Source: Bryobacterales bacterium
GTDB lineage: Bacteria > Acidobacteriota > Terriglobia > Bryobacterales > Bryobacteraceae
DNA length: 9,441 bases
NCBI GenBank assembly: GCA_025353235.1
Contig: JANXQZ010000810.1
Span: forward strand, 1 to 9,441
Direction of reading: 5' to 3'
Positions 1 to 6,095 of the stretch are shown here, piece after piece. The notes under the pieces were generated by a model, which saw only the letters and a list, made by a program, of their open reading frames with translations, did not search any database and had not been told where the DNA came from. The number at the start of each line of letters is the position of its first letter. Positions within the stretch are counted from its first letter, which is position 1. The position numbers and the translations under genes are program-made.

Positions 1-1
1 A

Positions 2-52
2 AAAGAGAAGGAAGCGCCCAAAAAAGACGAAAAGAAAGACGAACGTAAATAG
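2..52 (+). CDS. C-terminal tail of an unidentified upstream gene (partial)
   Basis: Frame 2 is open from the window edge to a TAG at 50-52 and reads KEKEAPKKDEKKDERK. Only the last 16 residues are visible. They are almost wholly lysine, aspartate and glutamate, which is typical of a disordered charged C-terminal extension. The other two forward frames give less natural sequence. The gene lies in the same direction as rsmG, with a 36-base gap, so the two could be co-transcribed. No family can be named from this stretch. Confidence 0.5.
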   Translation, partial: KEKEAPKKDEKKDERK

Positions 53-55
53 CGT

Positions 56-75
56 GGCGGGTTAGCGTTCCCGCC
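56..75 (+). terminator. GC-rich hairpin between upstream gene and rsmG
   Basis: GGCGGG (56-61) and CCCGCC (70-75) form a perfect 6-bp stem with an 8-base loop, starting four bases after the upstream stop codon. No T-run follows, so it is not a classical intrinsic terminator. It could instead be a partial terminator, an mRNA-stabilising 3' end or a processing site between the upstream gene and rsmG. Confidence 0.3.
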
Positions 76-88
76 TATCTATTCGAGC

Positions 89-733
89 ATGAGTAAAGCA
101 TTTGCCGAAGATCTGGCGCTGGTGCTGCCGCACGATCTGCCTCGGCGCGACGACGTGATCGCAAAGACCGCGCAGCACCTGGAATTGATCGCCGAGGCTA
201 ACCAACACTTCAACCTGACCCGAATTACAACGCCCAGGGAAGCCGCCATCAAACATGTGCTCGATTCCGTTCTGCCTTGGCGTCTTTTTTGCGGGGCGGA
301 GCACATTCTGGACGCTGGAAGCGGGGCCGGTTTTCCCGGAATCCCCCTCGCGCTGGTTCTGCCAGGAACGCGCTTCACTCTCGCCGAATCGATTCAAAAA
401 AGAGCGCGTTTCCTCGATACTGTCCTAGATGCCCTCGATCTGCATAACGTGGTTGTCGCTCCGGAGCGGGCGGAAGATGTGCTGCGGAGGCGTCGGATAG
501 ATTTGATTACCGCACGTGCGGTGGCCCCCATCGGCCGTGCGATCAGCCTGTTCGCGCCAGCTTTGAAGGCCGGGGCTCGCGCACTGCTGTACAAGGGCCC
601 GGATGCCGAAGCCGAAATCCTGGAAGCCGAGCCAGACGCAAAAAAGCACAAGCTGCGCCTGCGGGTCGTGGAGCGCTATGAACTGCCGGAGTCCATGGGT
701 ACTCGGACCATCGTAGAAATCGCCCGTTGTTAG
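89..733 (+). CDS. rsmG: RsmG (GidB), 16S rRNA m7G527 methyltransferase
   Basis: This is a 214-residue cytoplasmic SAM-dependent methyltransferase. Family knowledge says RsmG makes N7-methylguanosine at G527 in the 530 loop of 16S rRNA, and its loss gives low-level streptomycin resistance. Visible signatures are NLTRI (42-46), KHVLDS (55-60), the SAM-binding glycine loop DAGSGAGFPGIP (75-86), the acidic strand end AES with a downstream QKRARFL (99-109), ARAVAP (142-147) and YKG (168-170). Length matches the family (about 207 in E. coli). The ATG at 89 has only a weak GAG-like sequence upstream, but no better start fits the N-terminus. In many bacteria rsmG sits beside mnmG or parAB; no par gene follows it here. 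Its stop overlaps the convergent small gene at 730 by four bases. Confidence 0.97.
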   Translation: MSKAFAEDLALVLPHDLPRRDDVIAKTAQHLELIAEANQHFNLTRITTPREAAIKHVLDSVLPWRLFCGAEHILDAGSGAGFPGIPLALVLPGTRFTLAESIQKRARFLDTVLDALDLHNVVVAPERAEDVLRRRRIDLITARAVAPIGRAISLFAPALKAGARALLYKGPDAEAEILEAEPDAKKHKLRLRVVERYELPESMGTRTIVEIARC

Positions 734-927
734 TGCGCGGTAGCAGCCGAGCAGAACTCGAATGCGAATCCGGGTACTTCCAGCACCGCGCCATTGTCCA
801 AAGCGATCACGGTGCAGTCCTTGCCCACCAACAGGTCAATCACCGTGCGTCCCACCAACTGTTCGCGGAGCAGGCGATTCATCGCCGGAAAGTGCTCAAA
901 GGCGGAGCTTCTCACTTCTTTGTCCAT
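730..927 (-). CDS. Small uncharacterised protein, 65 aa
   Basis: I do not recognise this family. The product has a charged N-terminus (MDKEVRSSAFEHF), then a run that looks like an alternating beta pattern: GRTVIDLLVGKDCTVIALDN followed by GAVLEVPGFAFEF. That suggests a small soluble beta-rich fold with no membrane segment or signal peptide. About three quarters of its codons end in G or C, as expected for a real gene in this genome, and the other frames across the region give less protein-like sequence. Its TAA (730-732) interlocks with the rsmG TAG (731-733), so the two genes converge. There is no good Shine-Dalgarno before the ATG at 925-927; an internal ATG at residue 16 (MNRLLREQ) is an alternative start. 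It is transcribed divergently from the SIS gene. Confidence 0.55.
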   Translation of the reverse strand: MDKEVRSSAFEHFPAMNRLLREQLVGRTVIDLLVGKDCTVIALDNGAVLEVPGFAFEFCSAATAH

Positions 928-965
928 TACTGACTGGTGCTGGAGTCGCTTAAAACTTCTCCAAA

Positions 966-994
966 TTTGTAGCGCTGTACAGTATGCTCAAACC
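966..994 (+). promoter_or_regulatory. Probable promoter/operator of the SIS gene, leaderless type
   Basis: A TATGCT at 983-988 fits a -10 TAnnnT element and stands six bases before the ATG at 995, so transcription would start at or next to the start codon. No Shine-Dalgarno sequence is present before that ATG, which agrees with a leaderless mRNA. Overlapping it is an inverted repeat TGTA-N6-TACA (968-981) that contains the palindrome CTGTACAG (975-982). This placement suits a repressor site, but no -35 box is convincing and no regulator is encoded nearby. Confidence 0.3.
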
Positions 995-2035
995 ATGTCG
1001 AAGATGTTGGACGAGATTCGCGAGCAGCCTGAAGCCCTGGAGCGCACTCTCAAGGGCGAGCTGGCTGCGATCGAACAATTGAAGGCTCGTTTAGCCCGCC
1101 ATCCTCCCCGGATGATCCTTCTGGCGGCGCGAGGCACGTCGGACAACGCCGCACAGTTCGGCCGCTATTTGCTGGAAATCACCACAGGAATCCCGGTCTC
1201 CCTGGCGGCTCCCTCCATATTCACGCTCTACAAAGCGCCCATCCGCCTCAACGACACCCTGGTGGTGGCTATCTCGCAATCGGGAGAATCCACGGATACG
1301 AACCTAGTGCTGGAGCGCGCTCGAGCGCAGGGTTGCGTGACCATTGGCATTACGAATGAGGCTAGCAGCTCTCTGGCCCGCTTGGCGGAGCATACCTTTC
1401 TCGTCCGAGCCGGCAAAGAGAAGAGCGTGGCCGCGACCAAAACGTACACCGGGCAGCTCTTGATGCTGTACCTGCTGGCATACGCGTTGGGAGCGCCGAT
1501 CGACCTGGACAACGTCGCCCGCCTGCCAATGTGGGCTGCCAAAGCCTTGGAGCTCGAGCCGGAAGTGGCAGCGAGGTCGGAGCGGTACCGGTTTATGGAG
1601 CACGCCGTCGTGCTGGGCCGCGGGCTCAACTACTCGAACGCGTTTGAGTTCGCGCTGAAGTTGATGGAGACGTGCTACGTGATCGCAGAACGCTTCTCCT
1701 CCGCAGATCTGATGCACGGCCCCATCGCCATGGTGGAGGCTGGCTTTCCCGCGTTTCTGTTTACGCCAATCGGAGTGACTTGGCCCGGTTTGCGGACCAT
1801 GCTCGAGAAACTCAACGAGCTGGATGCCGAAACCCTGATCATCACCGACCAAGCGAATCGCGAGGCGCTCGCCTTACGCAAGCGGACTCTATGCATCGGG
1901 GCCGAGTTGCCCGAGATGTTCACTCCAATTCCGTATATTATCCCCGCCCAGCTATTTGCGGCCAGCCTTGCCGGACAGAAAGGACTGAATCCAGATCAGC
2001 CCAGAACTTTGTCCAAAGTCACTCGAACTATGTGA
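995..2035 (+). CDS. Tandem SIS-domain sugar-phosphate isomerase/deaminase, NagB-II/GlmS-like
   Basis: A 346-residue protein with two SIS domains (about 35-165 and 195-330) and no glutaminase domain. It resembles the isomerase half of GlmS and the NagB-II type of glucosamine-6-phosphate deaminase; the likely substrate is an amino-sugar phosphate such as glucosamine-6-phosphate, handled in the cytoplasm. The opening MLDEIREQPEAL is typical of the group. Phosphate-binding residues are seen at ARGTSD (45-50) and SQSGES (94-99); KEKSVAATKTYT (141-152) matches the GlmS region before its ATK/STK; ADLMHGP (237-243) matches the GlmS ELKHGP segment, with Asp in place of Glu; and NPDQPRTLSKVTRT (332-345) carries the C-terminal lysine. 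The frame is open back to 794, but the extra 67 residues are unlike any SIS protein and run over the small opposite-strand gene, so ATG 995 is chosen. No nagA or transporter is beside it, so the exact reaction is unproven. Confidence 0.88.
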   Translation: MSKMLDEIREQPEALERTLKGELAAIEQLKARLARHPPRMILLAARGTSDNAAQFGRYLLEITTGIPVSLAAPSIFTLYKAPIRLNDTLVVAISQSGESTDTNLVLERARAQGCVTIGITNEASSSLARLAEHTFLVRAGKEKSVAATKTYTGQLLMLYLLAYALGAPIDLDNVARLPMWAAKALELEPEVAARSERYRFMEHAVVLGRGLNYSNAFEFALKLMETCYVIAERFSSADLMHGPIAMVEAGFPAFLFTPIGVTWPGLRTMLEKLNELDAETLIITDQANREALALRKRTLCIGAELPEMFTPIPYIIPAQLFAASLAGQKGLNPDQPRTLSKVTRTM

Positions 2036-2037
2036 TC

Positions 2038-2064
2038 TTGAGAACTTTGCCCGTGGTTTACACT
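2038..2064 (+). promoter_or_regulatory. Possible promoter for the GH-A gene
   Basis: TTGAGA (2038-2043, 5 of 6 to the -35 consensus) is followed after a short 15-base spacer by TACACT (2059-2064, 4 of 6 to the -10 consensus). This would leave a leader of about 55 bases before ATG 2127. The spacer is shorter than ideal, so the call is tentative; read-through from the SIS gene is also possible. Confidence 0.22.
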
Positions 2065-2126
2065 ATTCCAGCGTGAAACCTCTTTAGTTGAGGGGTATCC
2101 AGATTAACAGGAACTTGGGATCACCG

Positions 2127-3581
2127 ATGTCCAGTTGTGTGCTCGCAGATACGAGGATGGCCGGAGCGAGCTTTGTTGCGGAAGCCCTGCCGTGGATCGA
2201 GGTTTGTCCCGACGCCCCCTATTTCAGGACCGACCAGGGGGCCTCATGGACGCCCATCGGTCAAAACGACGGGATCACCTGGCCCGAATTGCAAGGCCTC
2301 TACAAGCGCCGCGATGTCGCGACGGCTGAGGCCTACATCAGCATGCTTAGGGGTCACGGCGTCACTTGCCTCCGTCTGATGCTGGAGTACAGCCAAGGCT
2401 CCAGCCACCAGTTCGAGAAGCCAGCCGGGCGTTTCAGGCCGGATATGATCCGCCTTTGGGACGACCTGTTTGCCCTCTGCGAGAAGTACGGCCTGCGCAT
2501 CCTGCTCACTCCTTTCGACACGTTCTGGCTTTGGATCAAATGGAAGCGGCATCCCTATAACAAGGCGAACGGCGGTCCGTGCGAAATCCGCGCCGAGTTC
2601 CTGCTTTGCCGCGAAACTCGGGAAGCGGTGAAGGCGCGGCTGCGGTTCGCAGTGGAGCGCTGGGGCTCGAGCGGCGCCCTCTTCGCGTGGGATCTATGGA
2701 ACGAGATCCACCCGTCCTATGCCCGCGATAGCGCCGAGTGCTTCAACGAGTTTATCGAAGAATTGAGCGACTGCGTCCGCACTCGGGAACAGGAGCTCTA
2801 CGGCAGAACGCATCCGCAAACCGTATCCGTGTTCGGGCCGCACATGGTTCTCGACAAGCACATTCCCGAGAGCATCTTCCGCCACCCCTCGCTTGATTTC
2901 GCGAGCACGCACTTCTATGAGGAAGGCACCATCGACCATCCGCGCAATACCGTGGATGCCGCCTTGAGCGTCGGTCGATTGATGCGCGAATCGCTTGCCG
3001 AACTCTATGATTTCCGCCCCTTTCTCGACAGCGAGCATGGCCCGATCCACACCTTCAAAGACCATCGCAAAACGCTGGCGGAGCCATTCGACGACGAGTA
3101 TTTTCGCCACATTCAATGGGCGCATCTGTGCGCAGGCGGGGCGGGCGGGGGAATGCGCTGGCCGAATCGCCATCCGCACTCGTTGACAGCGGGGATGCGC
3201 AAGGCCCAACGGGGATTGGCTTCGTTTTTGCCGTTAATGGATTGGGCGCGCCTGCACCGGCGCAATTGGAACGAAGAGATCCGGGTGGACCGGGCCGAAG
3301 TGAAAGCCGTGGCTTGCGGGGATTCCGGCCAAGCGCTCCTATGGATAATCCGAACGGACCAGTTGAGTCGCGAAGGCATGCTGCGGCAAGATGCCGAACC
3401 GCTGGCCGTCGACATTACCCTGCCCTGTCTGCAAGCCGGACGCTACCAAGTGACCGCTTGGAATACTGTGGAAGGCCGCGCCATCCGGCAGTTTGAAGCG
3501 CTGGGCCTGGGGAATGGGCTGACGCTCCCGATTCCCGAAGTGGTCACCGACATGGCCATCTCAGTCCGACGCTGCCCGTAA
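2127..3581 (+). CDS. Cytoplasmic clan GH-A (GH5-like) glycoside hydrolase
   Basis: A 484-residue protein with a TIM-barrel glycosidase domain (about 40-385) and a C-terminal beta-sandwich-like region (about 395-484, alternating strands such as ALLWIIRT and GRYQVTAWN). The proposed acid/base is Glu193 in FAWDLWNEIHP, and the proposed nucleophile is Glu303 in FLDSEHGP. The 110-residue spacing and the NE motif at the end of strand 4 are typical of retaining clan GH-A enzymes. STHFY (260-264) fits the strand 6 active-site His/Tyr. There is no signal peptide, so it probably acts on imported oligosaccharides. The polymer cannot be named; GH5-type mannanase or cellulase-like enzymes are the nearest idea. 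ATG 2127 is chosen with GGGA six bases upstream; the frame extends to a TTG at 2088 just after an in-frame TAG. The 3' end overlaps the convergent Hsp70 gene by 21 bases. Confidence 0.8.
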   Translation: MSSCVLADTRMAGASFVAEALPWIEVCPDAPYFRTDQGASWTPIGQNDGITWPELQGLYKRRDVATAEAYISMLRGHGVTCLRLMLEYSQGSSHQFEKPAGRFRPDMIRLWDDLFALCEKYGLRILLTPFDTFWLWIKWKRHPYNKANGGPCEIRAEFLLCRETREAVKARLRFAVERWGSSGALFAWDLWNEIHPSYARDSAECFNEFIEELSDCVRTREQELYGRTHPQTVSVFGPHMVLDKHIPESIFRHPSLDFASTHFYEEGTIDHPRNTVDAALSVGRLMRESLAELYDFRPFLDSEHGPIHTFKDHRKTLAEPFDDEYFRHIQWAHLCAGGAGGGMRWPNRHPHSLTAGMRKAQRGLASFLPLMDWARLHRRNWNEEIRVDRAEVKAVACGDSGQALLWIIRTDQLSREGMLRQDAEPLAVDITLPCLQAGRYQVTAWNTVEGRAIRQFEALGLGNGLTLPIPEVVTDMAISVRRCP

Positions 3582-4862
3582 TGCCAAGCCTCTGGCCACC
3601 GACGTAAACTCGTTGCCATTGCTAATCTTCTCCGCACCGAAGCGGCGCTCGAAGATGCGTCTCACGGCCGGAACGAAGGACGATCCACCAGTCAGGAAGA
3701 CCCGGTCGACGTCGTTCGGCTGCAAACCCGCGCTTCGCACGATGCGGTTCACGCAGCCCTCGATTGCGGCCAATTCCTCGGATATCCAGCTCTCGAATTC
3801 GGCTCGCGTCACGCTCGCCTCAATGTAGGCTTCGCCGTCCTCGAATTGGAACCGCGCCGCGTCATTTAGCGACAGCGCGCATTTGGTTTGCTGAACAGCC
3901 TGATGCAGCCGATAACCCAGATCGTTCTGGATCAGGTGCAGCAACGCGGCAATCCGATCAGGTTCAAAGGCCTGCGCCTTAACGCTTTGCAGCATATCGA
4001 GGGTTTCCTTGCCGCGCAGGAGCGAGAGATAATGCCAGCGCTCCAGCTTGCGATACACCCAGGTCGGGACTGGCAGCACTTTGTCCCAGGATCGAATCGA
4101 GGTGCCGTCGCCCAGGGCGGGGGACACCAGGTGGCGCACGATCCTGGCATCGAAACTGTCGCCCGCGATTCCGACGCCGTCGTTGGCGAGCAAGTCGTCT
4201 GCGGATCTACCGCGCTTCCGTACGGCCTCGCCTACACGGATCAACGAAAAGTCGCTGGTGCCGCCGCCGAAGTCTCCAATCAGCAGCAACTCATCGTGAT
4301 CGAGCGTGGATTCGTAGTGATAGGCCGCGCCCACCGGCTCGAACTCGAAGCTGATCTCCTCAAAGCCGCCCGCTTGAAGCGCGGTTTCCAAACGGGATTG
4401 AGCGAATAGATCGTCCGCATCCGAATCCGATCCCACAAAACGAACGGGGCGTCCCACCACCACTCGCCGCAAGGGCATCTCAAACTGGCGTTCGGCTTCC
4501 TTTCGGACATCCCGGATAATGAGCGAGATCAGACTTTCCAAAGTGTGCTGGCGTCCAAACACTTCGGTGCTGACCAGGGTGCGGCTGGTTAAAAAGGACT
4601 TTAGCGATTGCACCAGCCGCCCCTTTTCATCCGCTTCGAGGTAGCGCTCGATGGCCGTCGGGCCGGACCAGGAACGAATGGTGGTCCGCGTCCGCTCGCG
4701 CAGCTTTTCCAGGTAAAGGAGCGAGCGGAAAGCCTCTGTGACTCCCCCCGAGTAGGCGAACTGCGCCATTTCGACCTGACCGTCTGGCCGCGCGATTGCG
4801 ATGGAGCTATTGGTGGTGCCGAAGTCGAATCCGACGCCGATCGGGTTAGCTGATTGGCTCAA
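3561..4862 (-). CDS. Hsp70-family protein, YegD-like, ATPase domain only
   Basis: A 433-residue actin-fold ATPase of the Hsp70 superfamily, close in length to E. coli YegD (about 450) and far shorter than DnaK (about 640). Phosphate 1 is GFDFGTTNSS (11-20), the connecting strand gives VVVGRPV (134-140), EPVGAA (175-180) is a classic Hsp70 motif, phosphate 2 is IGDFGGGTSDFSL (195-207), the adenosine motif is VFLTGGSSFVPAVR (388-401), and the end SVARGLAL (421-428) is YegD-like. No substrate-binding beta domain or lid follows. Such proteins are presumed chaperones or nucleotide sensors of unknown client. The only sensible start is TTG at 4860-4862: a TAG lies directly upstream in frame and the next ATG would cut off phosphate 1. 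No strong Shine-Dalgarno is seen. No DnaJ or GrpE partner is nearby, so its job is open. Confidence 0.9.
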   Translation of the reverse strand: MSQSANPIGVGFDFGTTNSSIAIARPDGQVEMAQFAYSGGVTEAFRSLLYLEKLRERTRTTIRSWSGPTAIERYLEADEKGRLVQSLKSFLTSRTLVSTEVFGRQHTLESLISLIIRDVRKEAERQFEMPLRRVVVGRPVRFVGSDSDADDLFAQSRLETALQAGGFEEISFEFEPVGAAYHYESTLDHDELLLIGDFGGGTSDFSLIRVGEAVRKRGRSADDLLANDGVGIAGDSFDARIVRHLVSPALGDGTSIRSWDKVLPVPTWVYRKLERWHYLSLLRGKETLDMLQSVKAQAFEPDRIAALLHLIQNDLGYRLHQAVQQTKCALSLNDAARFQFEDGEAYIEASVTRAEFESWISEELAAIEGCVNRIVRSAGLQPNDVDRVFLTGGSSFVPAVRRIFERRFGAEKISNGNEFTSVARGLALRAASD

Positions 4863-4869
4863 CTAACGG

Positions 4870-4885
4870 CTTCGCTCGCTCGAAG
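4870..4885. repeat. Short inverted repeat upstream of Hsp70 gene
   Basis: CTTCG (4870-4874) and CGAAG (4881-4885) make a 5-bp stem with a 6-base loop. On the + strand the right arm covers the first bases of an AAGGAGGG ribosome-binding-like sequence (4883-4890); on the - strand it lies a few bases upstream of the Hsp70 TTG start. It is short enough to occur by chance. Confidence 0.25.
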
Positions 4886-4893
4886 GAGGGACG

Positions 4894-4956
4894 ATGCCCT
4901 TGATCCGCATACAGGTGACCAAGTTTCCATTCCCTCAATGGTACCGCTCAGGTTGA
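4894..4956 (+). CDS. Candidate 20-aa small ORF with strong Shine-Dalgarno
   Basis: ATG at 4894 is preceded by AAGGAGGG (4883-4890), the best ribosome-binding-like sequence in the gap, with the GGAGG core four bases from the start. The reading frame encodes 20 residues (MPLIRIQVTK, then FPFPQWYRSG) and its TGA (4954-4956) lies in the right arm of an inverted repeat. It sits alone on the + strand between two - strand genes, and no promoter is evident. A Shine-Dalgarno match can arise by chance, so this is only a candidate. Confidence 0.15.
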   Translation: MPLIRIQVTKFPFPQWYRSG

Positions 4957-4960
4957 GGGG
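4931..4960. terminator. Inverted repeat downstream of the lyase gene, possible terminator
   Basis: CCCTCAA (4932-4938) and TTGAGGG (4953-4959) are perfect 7-bp arms around a 14-base loop, and an outer T-G pair (4931/4960) could extend the stem in RNA. It stands 22 bases past the stop of the lyase gene on the - strand, the right place for a transcription end. No T-run follows on either strand, so it may act as an RNA 3'-end stabiliser or a weak bidirectional terminator. GGTACC (4940-4945) in the loop is itself a palindrome. Confidence 0.4.
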
Positions 4961-4981
4961 ACAACTGCCGTTTGGCCCCCG

Positions 4982-6085
4982 CTAGGCTACTCGCGCGACG
5001 TATACCTGTGTGTGCCCAGTCCGATCGCTCGCGAAAGCCACAAACCGCTCGTCATGCGAAAAAGACGGATGAGGATGGGTCCACTGCGGCCCGTAAACCG
5101 AGTCACTCGGCGTTTCCATCCAACTGAGATTCTCCTTCGCCCCGCTTCGAGCCGCTTCAAAATCCTCCCTCAACGCGTACCTCGAAGTGCGCCACTGCGA
5201 CCCCTGGCTAGTCGCGCGGGACTGGCAGATCTTCCTGCGCTCGCCGTTGGCTACATCGATCAAAAACAGTCCCTGGTCCGGGTGATTCGTATCGCAGAGA
5301 ACCTGAGTGCCAGCCCGGTTAGAGGCGATGTGCCACGCGTTGAACTCCGACACAGTAGAAATTCGGCGAGTGTGCCAGTCCATGCGCTTGAGCGCGAAAG
5401 GCCAGACCACATACACGATATCGCCCGTAGTTCCAAGGAACGTCTCATGCACCACGAATTCCCCGTTGCCATGCTCATGGAGACACTCCAGGCTAGCGCC
5501 ATCGCGGCGGACTCGAAACATTCTGGGCGCGGGGTCGCCCGCAAAGATCAGCCATTCTGGATCGAGGGGGTGGAATTGAGGGTGGATCACGGTCCTCTCA
5601 AATGGAATGACATGCCAGCCCGATCCATCGGCGCGCCCTACCGCTACTCCCTGCGTGTCGCCTTTCCTGATCGCGGCAGTCATCCATTCGCCCCCGCCGC
5701 TAAGCGAGCATTCGCCCAGTTGCGCCCCGGATAACTCTACCACTCGATCTTCCGCCAGCGTTGCACGATCAATCCGCCAAATTGCGCCGCCCCGAACGAA
5801 ATACACCGATGAACCATCAGGATGGATTGCCGGGGAAAACGGATGAATGGCCGAGCCGTCGGTGAGCTGGCGAAGATCTCCCTCCGGGAACCCCGCCTCG
5901 AAGAGCTGCGGACTCCCGGTACGGTACGACGTAAAGAGAATGTGTCCGCCGTCGGGCGTGAACGAACTCTGCAAAAAATAGGTCGGGTGACTGATTGACG
6001 GATGATTCGTGACCTGGTAAACGAGCGCACCTGTGTCCGGGTCCCTGAAATTTGAACTTTCCGATGGAGAAAAGGAGCCCTTCAC
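4982..6085 (-). CDS. Oligogalacturonate-lyase-like (PL22) beta-propeller enzyme
   Basis: A 367-residue predicted seven-bladed propeller with TolB/WD40-like blade repeats such as SFTPDGGHILFTSYRTGSPQL (41-61) and SFSHDERFVAFASDRTGHTQVY (341-362). The QWTHPHPSF segment gives Gln334, His337 and His339 in the Q-x-x-H-x-H spacing of the metal site of PL22 oligogalacturonate lyases (Gln350, His353, His355 in the Yersinia enzyme); further conserved-looking histidines are His168, His213 and His252. Family members (about 388 residues) act in the cytoplasm, cleaving short unsaturated galacturonides by beta-elimination to 4-deoxy-5-keto-uronate. No signal peptide is present, in line with this. It begins with GTG at 6083-6085, 10 bases after the FAH gene ends, so the two form one operon. 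A different uronate oligomer or a non-catalytic TolB-like propeller remains possible, but the metal motif favours a lyase. Confidence 0.75.
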   Translation of the reverse strand: MKGSFSPSESSNFRDPDTGALVYQVTNHPSISHPTYFLQSSFTPDGGHILFTSYRTGSPQLFEAGFPEGDLRQLTDGSAIHPFSPAIHPDGSSVYFVRGGAIWRIDRATLAEDRVVELSGAQLGECSLSGGGEWMTAAIRKGDTQGVAVGRADGSGWHVIPFERTVIHPQFHPLDPEWLIFAGDPAPRMFRVRRDGASLECLHEHGNGEFVVHETFLGTTGDIVYVVWPFALKRMDWHTRRISTVSEFNAWHIASNRAGTQVLCDTNHPDQGLFLIDVANGERRKICQSRATSQGSQWRTSRYALREDFEAARSGAKENLSWMETPSDSVYGPQWTHPHPSFSHDERFVAFASDRTGHTQVYVARVA

Positions 6086-6095
6086 CAGCGAGTCT

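Noticed and set aside
794..994. N-terminal 67-codon extension of the SIS gene
   Set aside because: Its sequence is not SIS-like, it runs antisense to the more gene-like frame at 730-927, and the methionine at 995 starts the typical family N-terminus.
1304..1852. 182-codon - strand open frame inside the SIS gene
   Set aside because: Shadow frame; the + strand carries the SIS motifs and has normal codon use.
2694..3209. 171-codon - strand open frame inside the GH-A gene
   Set aside because: Shadow frame over the catalytic barrel; no independent signal.
3561..4862. DnaK identity for the Hsp70-family gene
   Set aside because: The protein ends right after the ATPase domain and its C-terminus is YegD-like, so it is not a DnaK and not a truncated one by any visible frameshift.
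5012..5734. 240-codon + strand open frame
   Set aside because: It is the shadow of the lyase gene, whose propeller repeats and metal motif are on the - strand; the shadow has no recognisable protein features.
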